The notes beneath the pieces are model-generated. The model searched no databases and was not told where the DNA came from. It saw only the letters and a program-made list of their open reading frames with translations. From Sulfitobacter sp. (lineage in GTDB: Bacteria; Pseudomonadota; Alphaproteobacteria; Rhodobacterales; Rhodobacteraceae): DNA of 64,000 nt. The translations under genes were made by a program, and so were the position numbers. The stretch spans positions 1-64,000 of the forward strand of contig JAFMGZ010000007.1 of assembly GCA_017854855.1 (NCBI GenBank), written 5' to 3'. Shown here one piece after another: positions 52,955-61,910 of the stretch; position 1 is the first letter of the stretch, and each line of letters opens with the position of its first letter.

Positions 52955-53312
52955 ATCCTGACCAAAGCCCCTGACTTCCTGAGCAACGCCCCAGTCACCA
53001 ACGGCATGGGGTCATGAAAGTTATCCACCCGCTCAAACCAAAGGTCCGCGTCCAGACATGCACCGGACCCCCGCGGCACCTTCTCAAACGTCGCCTCTAT
53101 CGGTCAAACCCGCCAGCGGCGCAACGCCAAACTTGACGCTGCGGCATCTTGGACATCCACCAGCCTTCCGACACCCCAATCCGCCAGCAACAACGCCGCC
53201 AGGGGCCGAATTCTGCACCGCTGCGCGCCCCCTGCCTCTTGCAGCACCCTGCCCCCTGACTTAAGACCGCATCTAGCGACCGCTTACAGACACCAGCGCA
53301 CATGAGGCACCC
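52955..53312. other. gene-free interval between plsC and gatB
   Basis: No ORF here looks coding and no strong hairpin was found. The interval should contain the divergent promoters of plsC and gatB, but no confident boxes could be assigned by eye. Confidence 0.5.
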
Positions 53313-54824
53313 ATGCTTGATCTGACCTATGAGACCCCAAAACCCCGCGTCATTGCAGGGGCAAAGCACGACTGGGAACTTGTGATCGGCATGGAAGTCC
53401 ATGCGCAGGTCTCCTCCAATTCCAAACTCTTCTCCGGGGCCTCAACCCAATTCGGCGCAGAGCCCAACAGCAATGTGGCCTTTGTGGACGCGGCCATGCC
53501 CGGCATGCTGCCCGTCATCAACGAATATTGCGTCGAACAGGCCGTGCGCACCGGGCTGGGCCTGAAGGCGCAGATCAACCTGAAATCCGCCTTTGACCGC
53601 AAGAATTATTTCTACCCCGACCTGCCGCAGGGCTATCAGATCAGCCAGCTTTATGAACCCATCGTGGGCGAAGGCGAAGTGCTGGTGGAACTGGGCGACG
53701 GCACCGCGCGGCTGGTGCGGGTGGAACGCATCCACATGGAACAGGACGCCGGCAAATCCATTCACGACATGGACCCCAACATGTCCTTCGTCGACCTCAA
53801 CCGCACCGGTGTCTGTTTGATGGAGATCGTCTCGCGCCCCGACATCCGCGGCCCCGAAGAAGCGGCGGCCTATCTGGCCAAACTGCGCCAGATCCTGCGC
53901 TATCTGGGCACCTGCAACGGCGACATGCAATCCGGTGCCATGCGCGCGGACGTCAACGTCTCTGTCTGCCGCGTCGGCCAATATGAGAAATACGCAGCCA
54001 CCCAGGACTTCTCCCATCTCGGCACCCGCTGCGAGATCAAGAACATGAACTCCATGCGCTTTATCCAGCAGGCCATTGAGGTTGAGGCCCGCCGCCAGAT
54101 CGCCATCGTTGAGGCGGGCGGAGAAGTGGTTCAGGAAACCCGCCTGTTTGACCCCGACAAACAGGAAACCCGCTCCATGCGCTCCAAGGAAGAGGCGCAT
54201 GACTACCGCTATTTCCCCGACCCCGACCTGCTGCCGCTGGAAATCGAACAGGCCTGGGTCGACGACATCGCCGCCAACCTGCCCGAACTGCCCGACGCCA
54301 AAAAGGCCCGCTTTATCGGCGACTTCGGCCTGTCCGACTATGACGCCTCGGTCCTGACGGCCGACCTCGACTCCGCCGGCTACTTCGAAGCGGTCGCACA
54401 AGGCCGCGACGGCAAAATGGCCGCCAACTGGGTCATCAACGAACTCTTTGGCCGCCTGAAAAAAGACGACCGCGACATCACAGACAGCCCCGTATCGCCT
54501 GCGCAGCTGGGCGCCATCGTCGATCTGATCGCCTCTGACGCCATCTCGGGCAAGATCGCCAAGGACGTGTTTGAGATCAGCTATACCACCGGCCGCGACC
54601 CCGCCGAAATCGTTGAAACCGAAGGCATGAAACAGGTCACCGACACCGGGGCCATCGAAGCGGCGGTCGACGCCATCATCGCCGCCAACCCCGATCAGGT
54701 GGCAAAGGCGCAGGAAAACCCCAAACTGGCAGGCTGGTTCGTGGGACAGGTGATGAAAGCCACCGGCGGCAAGGCCAACCCAAAGGCCGTTAACCAGATC
54801 ATCGCCGCCAAACTCAAACCATAA
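53313..54824 (+). CDS. gatB: aspartyl/glutamyl-tRNA amidotransferase subunit B
   Basis: 503 aa. [25 protein letters not shown] opens the GatB core. [62 protein letters not shown] and [20 protein letters not shown] are hallmark segments, and the YqeY-like C-terminal helical domain ends [18 protein letters not shown]. With GatA and GatC it converts misacylated Glu-tRNA(Gln) to Gln-tRNA(Gln). gatA and gatC are not in the window. A REP-like hairpin follows immediately. Confidence 0.98.
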   Translation: MLDLTYETPKPRVIAGAKHDWELVIGMEVHAQVSSNSKLFSGASTQFGAEPNSNVAFVDAAMPGMLPVINEYCVEQAVRTGLGLKAQINLKSAFDRKNYFYPDLPQGYQISQLYEPIVGEGEVLVELGDGTARLVRVERIHMEQDAGKSIHDMDPNMSFVDLNRTGVCLMEIVSRPDIRGPEEAAAYLAKLRQILRYLGTCNGDMQSGAMRADVNVSVCRVGQYEKYAATQDFSHLGTRCEIKNMNSMRFIQQAIEVEARRQIAIVEAGGEVVQETRLFDPDKQETRSMRSKEEAHDYRYFPDPDLLPLEIEQAWVDDIAANLPELPDAKKARFIGDFGLSDYDASVLTADLDSAGYFEAVAQGRDGKMAANWVINELFGRLKKDDRDITDSPVSPAQLGAIVDLIASDAISGKIAKDVFEISYTTGRDPAEIVETEGMKQVTDTGAIEAAVDAIIAANPDQVAKAQENPKLAGWFVGQVMKATGGKANPKAVNQIIAAKLKP

Positions 54825-54828
54825 AGGC

Positions 54829-54850
54829 TGGGCCAACAGGCCCACCTTAC
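54829..54850 (-). repeat. REP-like hairpin 8 (after gatB)
   Basis: TGGGCC (54829-54834), AACA, GGCCCA (54839-54844), then CCTTAC. The minus strand reads with the GTAAGG foot. It begins 4 nt after the gatB stop. Confidence 0.7.
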
Positions 54851-54877
54851 CGCCCAGATCCCCTGTCGGAGAACCCC

Positions 54878-55348
54878 ATGCACGTCCCCTTCCGCTCCTC
54901 CCTGATGACCGTGAAACCGGAATGGATCGACTTCAACGGCCACCTCAACATGGCCTATTACAACGTGCTGTTTGACCAATCGGTCGATGAACTCTACCCC
55001 CATATCGGCTTTGGCTACGACTATGTGAAAACCACCGGCTGCACGACCTATGTAGCCGAATGGCACATCTGCTATCTGCGCGAATTGCACGAAGGCGACC
55101 AGGTCACCGCCACGTTCCACCTCATCGACTTCGACGAAAAACGCTTCCACAGCTACTCAGAGCTCTACCACAAGGACGGCTGGCTTGCCGCCACCGCCGA
55201 AGGGGTCACCCTGCACGTCGACCAATCCGGCCCCAAGGTCGCGCCCATGCCCCAATCCATCCAGGACGCATTGGCCCGCTACCACGCCGCCCAAACCGAC
55301 ATGCCCGCCCCCGACCGCATCGGCCGCTCGATCGGCCTGAAACGCTAG
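54878..55348 (+). CDS. hotdog-fold acyl-CoA thioesterase family protein
   Basis: 156 aa. PFRSSLMTVKPEWIDFNGHLNMAYYNVLFDQSVDELYPHIGF is typical of 4-hydroxybenzoyl-CoA-thioesterase-like hotdog proteins, with the catalytic Asp in WIDFNGHLN. RELHEGDQVTATFHLIDFDEKRFHSYSELYHKDGWLAATAEGVTLHVD continues the beta-sheet. Similar proteins act on betainyl-CoA or short acyl-CoAs; the substrate here cannot be told. GGAGAAC precedes the ATG. Confidence 0.85.
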   Translation: MHVPFRSSLMTVKPEWIDFNGHLNMAYYNVLFDQSVDELYPHIGFGYDYVKTTGCTTYVAEWHICYLRELHEGDQVTATFHLIDFDEKRFHSYSELYHKDGWLAATAEGVTLHVDQSGPKVAPMPQSIQDALARYHAAQTDMPAPDRIGRSIGLKR

Positions 55349-55407
55349 GGCCACCTGCGGCAACACCCGCCTGACAACATAAATCATTGAATAGCAGCCA
55401 ATCCTTA

Positions 55408-55429
55408 CCTAAGTCTTAATCAACTTAGG
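55408..55429. promoter_or_regulatory. inverted repeat directly upstream of the TPR gene
   Basis: Perfect arms CCTAAGT (55408-55414) and ACTTAGG (55423-55429) spaced by CTTAATCA. The right arm runs into the GGGGGGAA ribosome-binding region, ending 12 nt before the ATG at 55442. A repressor bound here, or the RNA hairpin, would block translation initiation. Confidence 0.55.
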
Positions 55430-55441
55430 GGGGAATGGCAG

Positions 55442-57382
55442 ATGGCTTGGTATACCGATGACAAGACCCTGCATGCCGCCAATCTGCTGGTCTGTGCCGG
55501 CACGCTGATCACACCGGCGGGCTTCATTTCCATAAGCGGTGCCGCCGTTGGTGCCGCACTCTCGCTCAAGGAAATCGCCAAGCGCCTGAACGACAACACC
55601 CGTCCGCTGGCCGAGACCCTGAACACCAAACTGGCCCAAGCAATTGAAGATCTTGGCCATCTCAAAGGGGACGCCAAAATCATCATCCCCCAGATGATCG
55701 AAGCCGCCCTGCCCGAGGCCCAAACCATCATCGACACGGGACAACAGGTAGAACCGCTGTTGGGCGAAATGCTCAATCAACTCGCTGCCTCGGATCAGGT
55801 GGAGTATAAACTCCCCGCCAATACAACCGCCTTCAAACAGGTCATGCGCCCTGTTTTGCAACATCTGCTCCATGATCCTGCCTTTACCGCGCAACTCGCC
55901 CCGCTGCGCGACCAAGTCCTGCTGGAAATGCGCGATACCCTGAACGATGTGCAAAGCGATGTTCAGGATGTCAAAGCAATGATGCAGGCGTTCATCGCCC
56001 AGCAAACCAATGGCGAACAGGCATTAGACCTCAGCGCACTTCGCAAATTGGCCGATGAATTCGGCATCGAAAATGCGCTCAGCCAGTCAGCCGAAACCCT
56101 AACCACATTACTCCGCGAAAAAGCAGATCAGCATCAGGCATTAATCAAAGAAATCAATTTGCTAAAAGGGCTCTCGCACCGGATTGACAACATCCATGCG
56201 GCAGCGCTCCATGCGGCAAAAAACTACGAATATGATGAAGCAAACCGGCTTCTGGAAGACGCTCGTGAAATCCATACTCAGGAAATCATGCGTCCGGCGA
56301 TTGAGACCAACGCCAAGCTTCTTGAAGCGCAAGCTGATATCGCCCTGCTGCGCGGCAAGGTCGATCAGGCCTACAGCCTGCTCTGCGCCGCCGCTGACAG
56401 TTTCGCCCCCATCGACCCGCTGGAACCCGCCCGCCGGCGCATCCTGCGCTATTTCAAAATCCTATATGAACACGGCTTGCGCTACGGCGGTGCCGCTCTG
56501 CCCGCCGCCGAACAGATCATCTCGCCCCTCCTCACCGATACACTCAAAGCAGCCGACCCTTCGCTCTGGTCCGCTGGCCAAAATGCACGCGCCACTGCCC
56601 TTGCAAACCAAGGCATCCGCACCGACGGCGCAAAAGGCACCGCTCTGCTGGCCGAGGCCGTCATCATCTACCGCGCCGCGCTTGAGGTCCGCACCCGCGC
56701 CGATCATCCGGGGCAATGGGCCAAGACGCAGAACAACCTCGCCAATGCCCTCCAAGACCAAGGCAGCCGCACCGAGGGTGCAAAAGGCACCGCTCTGCTG
56801 GATGAGGCCGTCTCCACCTACCGCGCCGCACTTGAGGTCACCACCCGCGCCAATCATCCAGTGGACTGGGCCAAGACGCAGAACAACCTCGCCAATGCCC
56901 TCCAAGACCAAGGCAGCCGCACCGAGGGTGCAAAAGGCACCGCTCTGCTGGATGAGGCCGTCTCCGCCAACCGCGCCGCACTTGAGGTCCACACTCGCAA
57001 CGATCATCCGCTGGACTGGGCCATGACGCAGAACAACCTCGCCAATGCCCTTTCAGACCAAAGCAGCCGCACCGAGGGCGCAAAAGGTGCCGCTCTGCTG
57101 GGTGAGGCCGTCACCACCTACCGCGCCGCACTTGAGGTCCGCACCCGTGCCGATCATCCGGTGCACTGGGCCGAGACGCAGGAAAACATCGCCATCGCCC
57201 AATTGGCAATCGCAGGTCACGACAGTTGCACCGATCCCCAAGCGGCCCTCCTTGCCGCGCGCGACGCGGTCAACAAGGCGCTCACCATCTATGACCCCGA
57301 CCATATGTCCTACCGCTTCACCACCGCCACCCGCCTGCGCGAGCGCATCCAATCCCGTCTCGACGCCCTCGGCCCCGGCTGA
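55442..57382 (+). CDS. tetratricopeptide-repeat protein with near-identical tandem repeats
   Basis: 646 aa. An N-terminal hydrophobic, glycine-rich segment (HAANLLVCAGTLITPAGFISISGAAVGAALSL) could insert in a membrane. Helical and coiled-coil-prone sequence runs to about residue 290. From residue 376 five 50-residue units follow, beginning at W376, W426, W476, W526 and W576, with consensus WAKTQNNLANALQDQGSRTE, GAKGTALLDEAVSTYRAALE and V-TRA-HP. Units 2 and 3 share 99 identical bases. The middle part (about 56030-56300) is richer in A/T than the flanks. Function unknown; a protein-protein scaffold is likely. Confidence 0.85.
   Translation: MAWYTDDKTLHAANLLVCAGTLITPAGFISISGAAVGAALSLKEIAKRLNDNTRPLAETLNTKLAQAIEDLGHLKGDAKIIIPQMIEAALPEAQTIIDTGQQVEPLLGEMLNQLAASDQVEYKLPANTTAFKQVMRPVLQHLLHDPAFTAQLAPLRDQVLLEMRDTLNDVQSDVQDVKAMMQAFIAQQTNGEQALDLSALRKLADEFGIENALSQSAETLTTLLREKADQHQALIKEINLLKGLSHRIDNIHAAALHAAKNYEYDEANRLLEDAREIHTQEIMRPAIETNAKLLEAQADIALLRGKVDQAYSLLCAAADSFAPIDPLEPARRRILRYFKILYEHGLRYGGAALPAAEQIISPLLTDTLKAADPSLWSAGQNARATALANQGIRTDGAKGTALLAEAVIIYRAALEVRTRADHPGQWAKTQNNLANALQDQGSRTEGAKGTALLDEAVSTYRAALEVTTRANHPVDWAKTQNNLANALQDQGSRTEGAKGTALLDEAVSANRAALEVHTRNDHPLDWAMTQNNLANALSDQSSRTEGAKGAALLGEAVTTYRAALEVRTRADHPVHWAETQENIAIAQLAIAGHDSCTDPQAALLAARDAVNKALTIYDPDHMSYRFTTATRLRERIQSRLDALGPG
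56567..57216 (+). repeat. 150-bp tandem repeats inside the TPR gene
   Basis: Units start at 56567 (divergent), 56717, 56867, 57017 and 57167 (last one partial). Bases 56717-56815 equal 56867-56965 exactly (99 nt). Strict 150-bp periodicity keeps the reading frame, so gain or loss of units would alter length without frameshift. Confidence 0.9.
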
Positions 57383-57406
57383 ACCCCCACAGAATCGCCC
57401 CGCGTA

Positions 57407-57451
57407 TGTACGTGGGGTGTACGCCCGGTGTACGTCCTGTGACATTTAACC
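57407..57451 (+). repeat. 45-bp dispersed element, copy 2
   Basis: Matches 7078-7122 at 34 of 45 ungapped positions, with the TGTGACATTTAACC block complete. It lies 24 nt after the TPR gene stop, and its final TTAACC forms the first half of a CtrA-type box. Confidence 0.7.
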
Positions 57452-57460
57452 CCTTATTAA
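57446..57460 (+). promoter_or_regulatory. CtrA-type box upstream of the DUF4177 gene
   Basis: TTAACCCCTTATTAA, i.e. TTAA-N7-TTAA followed by CC, 69 nt before the ATG of the DUF4177 gene. It fits the CtrA consensus in both half-sites. Confidence 0.5.
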
Positions 57461-57528
57461 CCCTCTGATCGTTCCCTTTGCCTGCTACTTGCAGTAAATA
57501 CGTCTCATTCCCAAGGTCGAGACAGCAC

Positions 57529-58035
57529 ATGCCCCGTTACGAGTACAAAGTTGTTCCCGCCCCCACAAAGGGCCTCAAAGGCAAGGGCGTGAAAGGGCCT
57601 GAGGCGCGGTTTTCCCATGCGCTTCAAGAGCTTATGAACGGACTCTCAGGTTATGGTTGGGAATATCAGCGCGCCGAAACCCTGCCGTCGGTGGAACGTT
57701 CGGGCCTGACATCGACCACCACGGAATGGCGCAACGTCCTGGTCTTTCGCCGCCTGCGCGAGACCGGAGCCGAGGCTTTCGCCCCAGAACTGCTCCCGCC
57801 GCCCGACCAGACCCCTCCGACCCCGCAAAACGCGGCCCCCCCGTCCTTGGCGGAAGCTGCAAAACCGGGGGACGATCCGGCGGAAAATGCCCCGCCAGAC
57901 AGCCCGCCAGATGAGGCAGAAACGCCCGAACACAGCGCCGAAAATGACAGCGATCATGAGGATAACGGCGTTGAGGAAACCCGTGATGAGAAGAACCTCA
58001 GCGTCAGCCTGAAAACGCTGCTGTCTTTTCGATAG
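57529..58035 (+). CDS. DUF4177 domain protein with acidic disordered tail
   Basis: 168 aa from MPRYEYKVVPAPTKGLKGKG; 17 upstream codons are open but family alignment starts at MPRYEYKV. The N-terminal 75 residues (YEYKVVPAP, FSHALQELMNGLSGYGWEYQRAETLP, EWRNVLVFRR) form the DUF4177 fold. Residues about 85-155 are Pro-, Asp- and Glu-rich and should be disordered. A short C-terminal stretch LSVSLKTLLSFR is hydrophobic. Function unknown; CtrA control is suggested by the upstream box. Confidence 0.8.
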   Translation: MPRYEYKVVPAPTKGLKGKGVKGPEARFSHALQELMNGLSGYGWEYQRAETLPSVERSGLTSTTTEWRNVLVFRRLRETGAEAFAPELLPPPDQTPPTPQNAAPPSLAEAAKPGDDPAENAPPDSPPDEAETPEHSAENDSDHEDNGVEETRDEKNLSVSLKTLLSFR

Positions 58036-58065
58036 CCTGATAAATCAACGGATTAAAAGACGACG

Positions 58066-58323
58066 TTAAACGTCCAGATCCAGCGCCAGCGCATGAATGC
58101 GCCCGATCAGGTCAGCCCCCAGCGCCCCATGCACCGCCCGGTGCCGCGCTACCCGGTTCATCCCCGCAAAAGCCTGCGTACGGATGCGCACGTTAAAGTG
58201 GCTCTCGCCGGCATCATCAAAACCCGCGTGACCCCGGTGACTTTCGCTGTCATCCACCACCAGCAACTCCCGCGGCGCAAACGCCTCCTTCAGCCGATCT
58301 TCAATCTCTTGTGTCTTTGACAT
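58066..58323 (-). CDS. bolA: BolA family protein
   Basis: 85 aa from MSKTQEIEDRLKEAF; earlier codons are rejected. The class II KH-like BolA motif is present: LLVVDDSESHRGHAGFDDAGESHFNVRIRTQAFAGMNRVARHRAVHGAL, with the His residues used with monothiol glutaredoxins for Fe-S binding. Role in iron-sulfur trafficking and morphology. It is divergent from the dnaJ-like gene over 76 nt, an arrangement common in alphaproteobacteria. Confidence 0.94.
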   Translation of the reverse strand: MSKTQEIEDRLKEAFAPRELLVVDDSESHRGHAGFDDAGESHFNVRIRTQAFAGMNRVARHRAVHGALGADLIGRIHALALDLDV

Positions 58324-58399
58324 ATTTTTTCTCTCCGCCCCCTTCAATCTCACCACACAAAGTCTAAACTCCACCGCCTGAGTCGGAAAGGTCTAACCC

Positions 58400-59026
58400 A
58401 TGAGCAAACCTGATCCCTTCGGATTCGACATGTCCGTGTCGACCTCGAAAAAGAAAAACCCACGCGGTCGCCGGGGCATGTCAGGTGCCTCTGAAACCTC
58501 GACGCGTATCTGTGACCACGACGGCTGCGATGAGGCCGGCAAGTACCGCGCGCCCAAAGCCCCCGATGTGCTGGACGATTACTTTTGGTTTTGCCAGCAG
58601 CACGTTCGCGAATATAACCTCAAGTGGAACTTCTTTGACGGCACCACAGAGGCCGAGTTGAACGCGCAACTGTCCGAGGACAAGGTCTGGGAGCGCAAGA
58701 CCAAGCCGCTGGGCGATCCGGAGGCCCGCGCATGGGCCCGTCTGGGCATTGAGGACCCGCATCAGGTGCTGGGCAAGAACGCCACACAAAACCCAGGCAA
58801 GGGCGCACAATCAGGCAAGCGTTTGCCGCCCACCGAACGGCGCGCCGCAGATATTCTGGAGGTCAAGGACAACATGACCAAGCCGGAAATTCGCAAGGCC
58901 TACAAGGCGCTGATCAAAGTGCTGCACCCCGATATGAACGGAGGGGACCGCAGCCAGGAAGAACAGCTGCAACAGGTCGTCTGGGCATGGGAACAGCTCA
59001 AGGGCAGCCGCAATTTCAAGGATTAG
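58400..59026 (+). CDS. J-domain (DnaJ-like) molecular chaperone protein
   Basis: 208 aa. The J domain is at the C-terminus: ADILEVKDNMTKPEIRKAYKALIKVLHPDMNGGDRSQEEQLQQVVWAWEQLK, with the HPD triad needed to stimulate DnaK. The N-terminal part (TRICDHDGCDEAGKYRAPKAPDVLDDYFWFCQQHVREYN) has cysteine/histidine residues that could bind a metal. Proteins of this layout usually lie next to bolA and cobS in this order. Confidence 0.88.
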   Translation: MSKPDPFGFDMSVSTSKKKNPRGRRGMSGASETSTRICDHDGCDEAGKYRAPKAPDVLDDYFWFCQQHVREYNLKWNFFDGTTEAELNAQLSEDKVWERKTKPLGDPEARAWARLGIEDPHQVLGKNATQNPGKGAQSGKRLPPTERRAADILEVKDNMTKPEIRKAYKALIKVLHPDMNGGDRSQEEQLQQVVWAWEQLKGSRNFKD

Positions 59027-59064
59027 GGCCAACGGCCTCTAACCCGCATGGCAAGGAGGCCGAT

Positions 59065-60723
59065 ATGGACTATCTGTATGATTTGGGGCGCTTTTCCCGC
59101 ATTGTCACGACCCAGGATGCACAGGCGCAACAGTGGTTCGACCGGGGCCTGAACTGGATTTACGGCTTTAACCACAAAGAGGCGATCGTGTGTTTCCAGC
59201 ACGCCGCTGCCGCTGATCCGACCTGCGCCATGGCCCATTGGGGTCAGGCCTATGCCGCCGGGCCAAACTACAACATGCCTTGGGTGCTTTACGATTCCAA
59301 AGGCCGCGCCGAGGCGCTGGCCGAAGCCTATGACGCCACGCAGGCGGCCCTTGCCCAGATCGGGCATGTGACCCCAGCAGAGGCCGCGCTGATCACCGCC
59401 CTGACGGCCCGCTACCCCCAACGCGATCCTGTCGACGATATGGCCCCCTGGGATGCGGCCTTTGCCGATGCGATGCGCCAGGTTGCGGCCAAATTCCCCG
59501 ATGATCCCGATATTGCGACAGCTTTTGTCGATGCATTGATGAACCTGACGCCGTGGAACATGTGGGACCTGCGCAGCGGCACGGTGGCCTCGGGTGCTGC
59601 CACGCAAGAGGCAAGGGGCATCCTTGAACGTCATATGTCCCTGCCCGGCGGCATGGAACATCCCGGCATCCTGCACCTCTATGTGCACCTGATGGAAATG
59701 TCCCCTTTTCCTGAAAAAGCGTTGAAAGCAGGCGATGTCCTGCGGACTTTGGTCCCTGATGCGGGCCATCTGGTGCATATGGCCAGCCATATCGACGTCC
59801 TATGCGGGCATTACGAAAATGTCGTGCGATGGAACGAAGCCGCGATCAAGGCCGATCTGAAGTATTACAACGCCAGGGGCGCCTTCAACATCTACACCGG
59901 TTACCGGCAGCATAATTATCACTTTGTCATCTATGGTGCCCTGTTCATGGGGCAGTTCGCCCCGGCGCTACAGGCCGTGCGCGGCATGGATGAGACCACC
60001 CCAGAGGCGCTCTTGCAGATAAAATCGCCCCCAATGGCAGATTTTTTCGAAGCCTATCTCAGCATGGAACCCCATGTGCTGATCCGCTTTGGGATGTGGG
60101 AAGAGATCTTGCAATTGACTCTGCCGGAAGATACCGAAATCCGGTGCAGCAAGACGGCGATGATCGAATATGCCAAGGCGCTGGCCCTGTCGGCCCTGGG
60201 CCGCGTGCCCGAGGCCGAAGCGCAATATGACGTCTTTGTGGCAGCCCGCGACCGCGTGCCCGAAAGCCGCCTGTTGCACAATGTCCGGGTCGTCGACCTG
60301 CTGGCGATTGCAACGGCGATGCTGGATGGCGAACTGGCCTATCGCAAGGGCGAATATGACTTTGCCTTCAAGCGCTTGCGCGATGCCGTGGCCCTGGATG
60401 ATGCCCTGCCCTATGACGAGCCATGGGGCTGGATGCAGCCCACCCGCCACGCCTTGGGTGCGCTGTTGTTTGAGCAGGGCCAGATTGCCGAAGCCGAGCA
60501 GGTCTTTCGTCAGGACCTCGGGCTTGCCCCCGGTCTGCCGCGTGCCTGCCAGCACCCCGACAACGTCTGGGCCCTGCGCGGATTGTTCGATTGCCTGAAC
60601 GCCCAGGCCAAGGACACCGAAGCCGCGCATGTAAAGCTGCGTCTGGATCTGGCCGAAGCCCGGTCAGACCGCCCCGTAAAGGCCGCATGTGGCTGTGCAC
60701 AGGTTGCCATGAGCGCAGGCTGA
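59065..60723 (+). CDS. tetratricopeptide repeat protein of unknown function
   Basis: 552 aa from MDYLYDLGRFSRIVTTQDAQAQQWFDRGLNW, with AAGGAGG upstream. AIVCFQHAAAADPTCAMAHWGQAYAAGPNYN is a clear TPR unit; others are around VPEAEAQYDVFVAARDRVP and GQIAEAEQVFRQDLGLAPGLPRACQHPDNVWALRGLFDCLNAQ. HLYVHLMEMSPFPEKALKAGDVLRTLVPDAGHLVHMASHIDVLCGHYENVVRWNEAAI carries His-rich motifs recurrent in this family. No signal peptide. It lies between the dnaJ-like gene and cobS, which are adjacent in many relatives. Confidence 0.85.
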   Translation: MDYLYDLGRFSRIVTTQDAQAQQWFDRGLNWIYGFNHKEAIVCFQHAAAADPTCAMAHWGQAYAAGPNYNMPWVLYDSKGRAEALAEAYDATQAALAQIGHVTPAEAALITALTARYPQRDPVDDMAPWDAAFADAMRQVAAKFPDDPDIATAFVDALMNLTPWNMWDLRSGTVASGAATQEARGILERHMSLPGGMEHPGILHLYVHLMEMSPFPEKALKAGDVLRTLVPDAGHLVHMASHIDVLCGHYENVVRWNEAAIKADLKYYNARGAFNIYTGYRQHNYHFVIYGALFMGQFAPALQAVRGMDETTPEALLQIKSPPMADFFEAYLSMEPHVLIRFGMWEEILQLTLPEDTEIRCSKTAMIEYAKALALSALGRVPEAEAQYDVFVAARDRVPESRLLHNVRVVDLLAIATAMLDGELAYRKGEYDFAFKRLRDAVALDDALPYDEPWGWMQPTRHALGALLFEQGQIAEAEQVFRQDLGLAPGLPRACQHPDNVWALRGLFDCLNAQAKDTEAAHVKLRLDLAEARSDRPVKAACGCAQVAMSAG

Positions 60724-60845
60724 TCCATATATCTGGCCGTAAGGTCGCACAAACCGTTAGGCCAGCCCTTGCAGGTGCTGCTGATATGTTGCACCACGGA
60801 ATGGAAATTACGCTCTGAGCAGGGCAAGGACGAAAGGACACCACG

Positions 60846-61832
60846 ATGGCCGACGGCGCGCTGGATATCAACACGAAACCTACCGAAGAAATCAGCGTCC
60901 GGGACGTGTTTGGCATTGATACCGATATGGTTGTCAAAGGCTTTGCTGAGCGTACAGACCGCGTGCCGGAAATGGACAGCACCTATAAATTCGATCCCGA
61001 CACCACGTTGGCGATCCTTGCAGGGTTCAACAACAACCGCCGCGTGATGATCCAAGGGTATCACGGCACCGGCAAATCGACCCATATCGAACAGGTCGCC
61101 TGCCGCCTCAACTGGCCTGCCGTGCGCGTCAATCTGGACAGCCACATCAGCCGGATTGACCTGATTGGCAAAGACGCGATCAAGCTGCGCGATGGCAAAC
61201 AGGTCACCGAGTTCCAGGAAGGGATTCTGCCCTGGGCGCTGCGCAACCCCACTGCGATCATCTTTGACGAATATGACGCGGGCCGCGCGGATGTGATGTT
61301 CGTGATCCAGCGCGTATTGGAAGTGGACGGCAAGCTGACCCTTCTGGACCAGAACAAGGTGATCGAACCGCACCCCTATTTCCGCATCTTCGCCACCGCC
61401 AACACGGTCGGTCTGGGCGACACCACCGGCCTGTATCACGGGACCCAGCAGATCAACCAGGGTCAGATGGACCGCTGGTCGCTGGTCGCCACGCTGAACT
61501 ACCTGTCGATCGACGCCGAGACCGCGATCGTTCTGTCCAAAAACCCGCATTACAACACCTCCGAAGGCCGCAAGACCGTCAAACAGATGGTCACTGTCGC
61601 CGACCTGACGCGCACCGCCTTCATGAACGGTGAACTGTCGACGGTGATGTCGCCACGGACCGTCATTGCTTGGGCCCAGAACGCAGAGATTTTCCGCAAC
61701 GTCGGCTATGCCTTCAGGCTGTCCTTCTTGAACAAATGCGACGAGCTGGAGCGCCAGACCGTGGCAGAATTCTATCAGCGCCTGTTTGATGAGGAATTGC
61801 CAGAATCGGCGGCAAGCGTGAGCTTGGGGTGA
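60846..61832 (+). CDS. cobS: aerobic cobaltochelatase subunit CobS
   Basis: 328 aa AAA+ MoxR-type ATPase. [46 protein letters not shown] precedes Walker [22 protein letters not shown] and Walker [46 protein letters not shown] is diagnostic. With CobT and CobN it inserts cobalt into hydrogenobyrinic acid a,c-diamide in B12 synthesis. Followed after 78 nt by cobT. Confidence 0.97.
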   Translation: MADGALDINTKPTEEISVRDVFGIDTDMVVKGFAERTDRVPEMDSTYKFDPDTTLAILAGFNNNRRVMIQGYHGTGKSTHIEQVACRLNWPAVRVNLDSHISRIDLIGKDAIKLRDGKQVTEFQEGILPWALRNPTAIIFDEYDAGRADVMFVIQRVLEVDGKLTLLDQNKVIEPHPYFRIFATANTVGLGDTTGLYHGTQQINQGQMDRWSLVATLNYLSIDAETAIVLSKNPHYNTSEGRKTVKQMVTVADLTRTAFMNGELSTVMSPRTVIAWAQNAEIFRNVGYAFRLSFLNKCDELERQTVAEFYQRLFDEELPESAASVSLG

Positions 61833-61910
61833 GCCGCAGGCTCATCCTGACCTTCGATCAGGCCCGCCGGGGCGCGGGCCAACGCGGATGACCGGCCGAG
61901 GAAGAATGAC

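Noticed and set aside
53097-53402. Short open frames on both strands upstream of gatB.
   Set aside because: Proline- or cysteine-rich frames without domains or start signals; treated as non-coding.
58062-58074. Palindrome GACGTT-A-AACGTC between the DUF4177 and bolA genes.
   Set aside because: It overlaps the bolA stop between convergent genes and is short; no regulatory role is needed to explain it.
61803-61850. GAGCC/GGCTC hairpin at the cobS stop, considered as a REP-like copy.
   Set aside because: It lacks the GTA(A/G)GG foot shared by the other hairpins.
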